A stretch of 37,351 nt of DNA from Magnetospirillum aberrantis SpK (GTDB lineage: Bacteria; Pseudomonadota; Alphaproteobacteria; Rhodospirillales; Magnetospirillaceae). Shown here piece after piece: positions 36,449 through 37,351 of the stretch. Under the pieces are notes generated by a model. It was not told the origin of the DNA, did no database searches, and saw nothing but the letters and a program-made list of their open reading frames with translations. The translations under genes were made by a program, and so were the position numbers. Every line of letters begins with the position of its first letter. Position 1 is the first letter of the stretch. The stretch lies in the NCBI RefSeq assembly GCF_011022235.1, contig NZ_JAAIYP010000046.1, forward strand, positions 1-37,351. The letters are read 5' to 3'.

Positions 36449-37225
36449 ATGCCGTTCGAGAACATCATCGTCGAAACCCGCGGCCAGGTCGGCCTGATCA
36501 CGCTGAACCGTCCCAAGGCGCTGAACGCCTTGTGCGCGGCGCTGATCCGCGAGCTTGGCCAGGCGTTGGACACCTTCGAGGCCGACGCGGAAATCGGCGC
36601 CATCGTGCTGACCGGTTCGGAAAAGGCCTTCGCCGCCGGCGCCGACATCAAGGAAATGGCGTCCAAGTCCTACATGGACGCCTATCTGGAAGACTTCATC
36701 ACCAACGGCTGGGAGCGCGTCACCAAGTGCCGCAAGCCGGTGATCGCGGCGGTGGCCGGCTATGCGCTGGGCGGCGGCTGCGAGATGGCGATGATGTGCG
36801 ATTTCATCCTGGCCGCCGACACCGCCAAGTTCGGCCAGCCGGAAATCACCATCGGCACCATTCCCGGTGCCGGCGGCACCCAGCGCCTGACCCGTGCGGT
36901 CGGCAAGTCCAAGGCCATGGAGATGGTTCTGACGGGCCGCATGATGGACGCCGCCGAAGCCGAACGCGCCGGCCTGGTGTCGCGCATCGTTCCCGCCGCC
37001 GACCTGTTGGACGAGACGATCAAGGTGGCCGAGCGCATCGCCTCCATGAGCCGTCCCATCGTCTATATGGCCAAGGAAGCGGTGAACGCCGCCTTCGAGA
37101 CCACCCTGGCCCAGGGTGTGCACCTGGAGCGCCGCCTGTTCCAGTCGGCCTTCGCCACCGAGGACCAGAAGGAAGGCATGGCCGCCTTCTCGGAAAAACG
37201 CAGCCCGGCCTTCAAGAACCGCTAA
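36449..37225 (+). CDS. Enoyl-CoA hydratase (crotonase family)
   Basis: Hydrates 2-trans-enoyl-CoA to 3-hydroxyacyl-CoA, in fatty acid oxidation or polyhydroxyalkanoate metabolism. The 258-residue protein is of standard length. It has the oxyanion motifs GADIKEM and [15 protein letters not shown], with the two catalytic glutamates Glu112 and Glu132 (20 residues apart as in mitochondrial crotonase), then [15 protein letters not shown] lies upstream of ATG 36449. The C-terminus [10 protein letters not shown] is typical. In many alphaproteobacteria rpsT and dnaA follow. Confidence 0.95.
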   Translation: MPFENIIVETRGQVGLITLNRPKALNALCAALIRELGQALDTFEADAEIGAIVLTGSEKAFAAGADIKEMASKSYMDAYLEDFITNGWERVTKCRKPVIAAVAGYALGGGCEMAMMCDFILAADTAKFGQPEITIGTIPGAGGTQRLTRAVGKSKAMEMVLTGRMMDAAEAERAGLVSRIVPAADLLDETIKVAERIASMSRPIVYMAKEAVNAAFETTLAQGVHLERRLFQSAFATEDQKEGMAAFSEKRSPAFKNR

Positions 37226-37242
37226 GGGCAAGAACCGCTGAC

Positions 37243-37279
37243 ACCAAGTTTCGACGAGGGAAACTCGTCGAAACTTGGT
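37243..37279 (+). terminator. Long perfect hairpin after the enoyl-CoA hydratase gene
   Basis: ACCAAGTTTCGACGAG (37243-37258) is perfectly complementary to 37264-37279, a 16-bp stem with a GGAAA loop. No T-run follows. The last 60 bases of the window hold two more small palindromes: GGCCGCGCGGCC (37290-37301) and GATCGG-TT-CCGATC (37325-37338). I see no coding region in 37226-37351. Confidence 0.65.
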
Positions 37280-37351
37280 TAGGCCCAAAGGGCCGCGCGG
37301 CCTATGCCGCTTGAGGGCGCCGGGGATCGGTTCCGATCACCGGGATATGGT

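Overview
The window is high-GC chromosomal DNA from an alphaproteobacterium, most likely a Rhodospirillales member close to Magnetospirillum. This rests on gene order (infB-rbfA-truB-rpsO-pnp; gpsA-YciI-EVE; dnaX-ybaB-recR; ubiB-ubiE back to back with mutM, then an enoyl-CoA hydratase) and on protein style; it is inference, since no rRNA lies in the window. I find 38 protein genes, no tRNA or rRNA, no insertion sequence, no prophage and no CRISPR array. No gene-free stretch exceeds about 260 bases.

Layout. 1-6239 (+): translation and RNA block, infB (5' end outside the window), rbfA, truB, rpsO, pnp, closed by a strong bidirectional terminator. 6332-11471 (-): alpha/beta hydrolase, acetyl-CoA synthetase, a small Rieske protein, an EVE-domain protein, a YciI-like protein and gpsA. 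11582-15477 (+): stomatin-like SPFH protein, NfeD, rsmE, a conserved small protein, then queE and queD of the 7-deazaguanine pathway. 15494-18469: a diacylglycerol-kinase-family gene (-) divergent from a PlcP-like metallophosphoesterase and an overlapping GT4 glycosyltransferase (+), which together look like a membrane-lipid remodelling module. 18499-23087 (-): a chemoreceptor and a hybrid histidine kinase. 23174-26808 (-): an ECF-type nickel/cobalt importer, nikK-M-L-Q-O, ending in a 93-residue protein that is about 40% histidine. 27065-31481 (+): pgi, dnaX, ybaB, recR. 31514-32833 (+): a secreted double-DUF1566 protein. 32838-35139 (-): ubiB and ubiE for ubiquinone. 35208-37225 (+): mutM, a small exported protein and an enoyl-CoA hydratase; in related genomes rpsT and dnaA come next.

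The stretches most worth a second look are: the nickel importer with its histidine-rich last gene and three subunits that all seem to expose histidine at or next to the mature N-terminus; the PlcP/glycosyltransferase/DAG-kinase module, with a near-consensus promoter on the kinase side; two copies of a compound palindrome built from 10-bp CACGGAT-type units; and several hairpins placed over start codons or ribosome binding sites.
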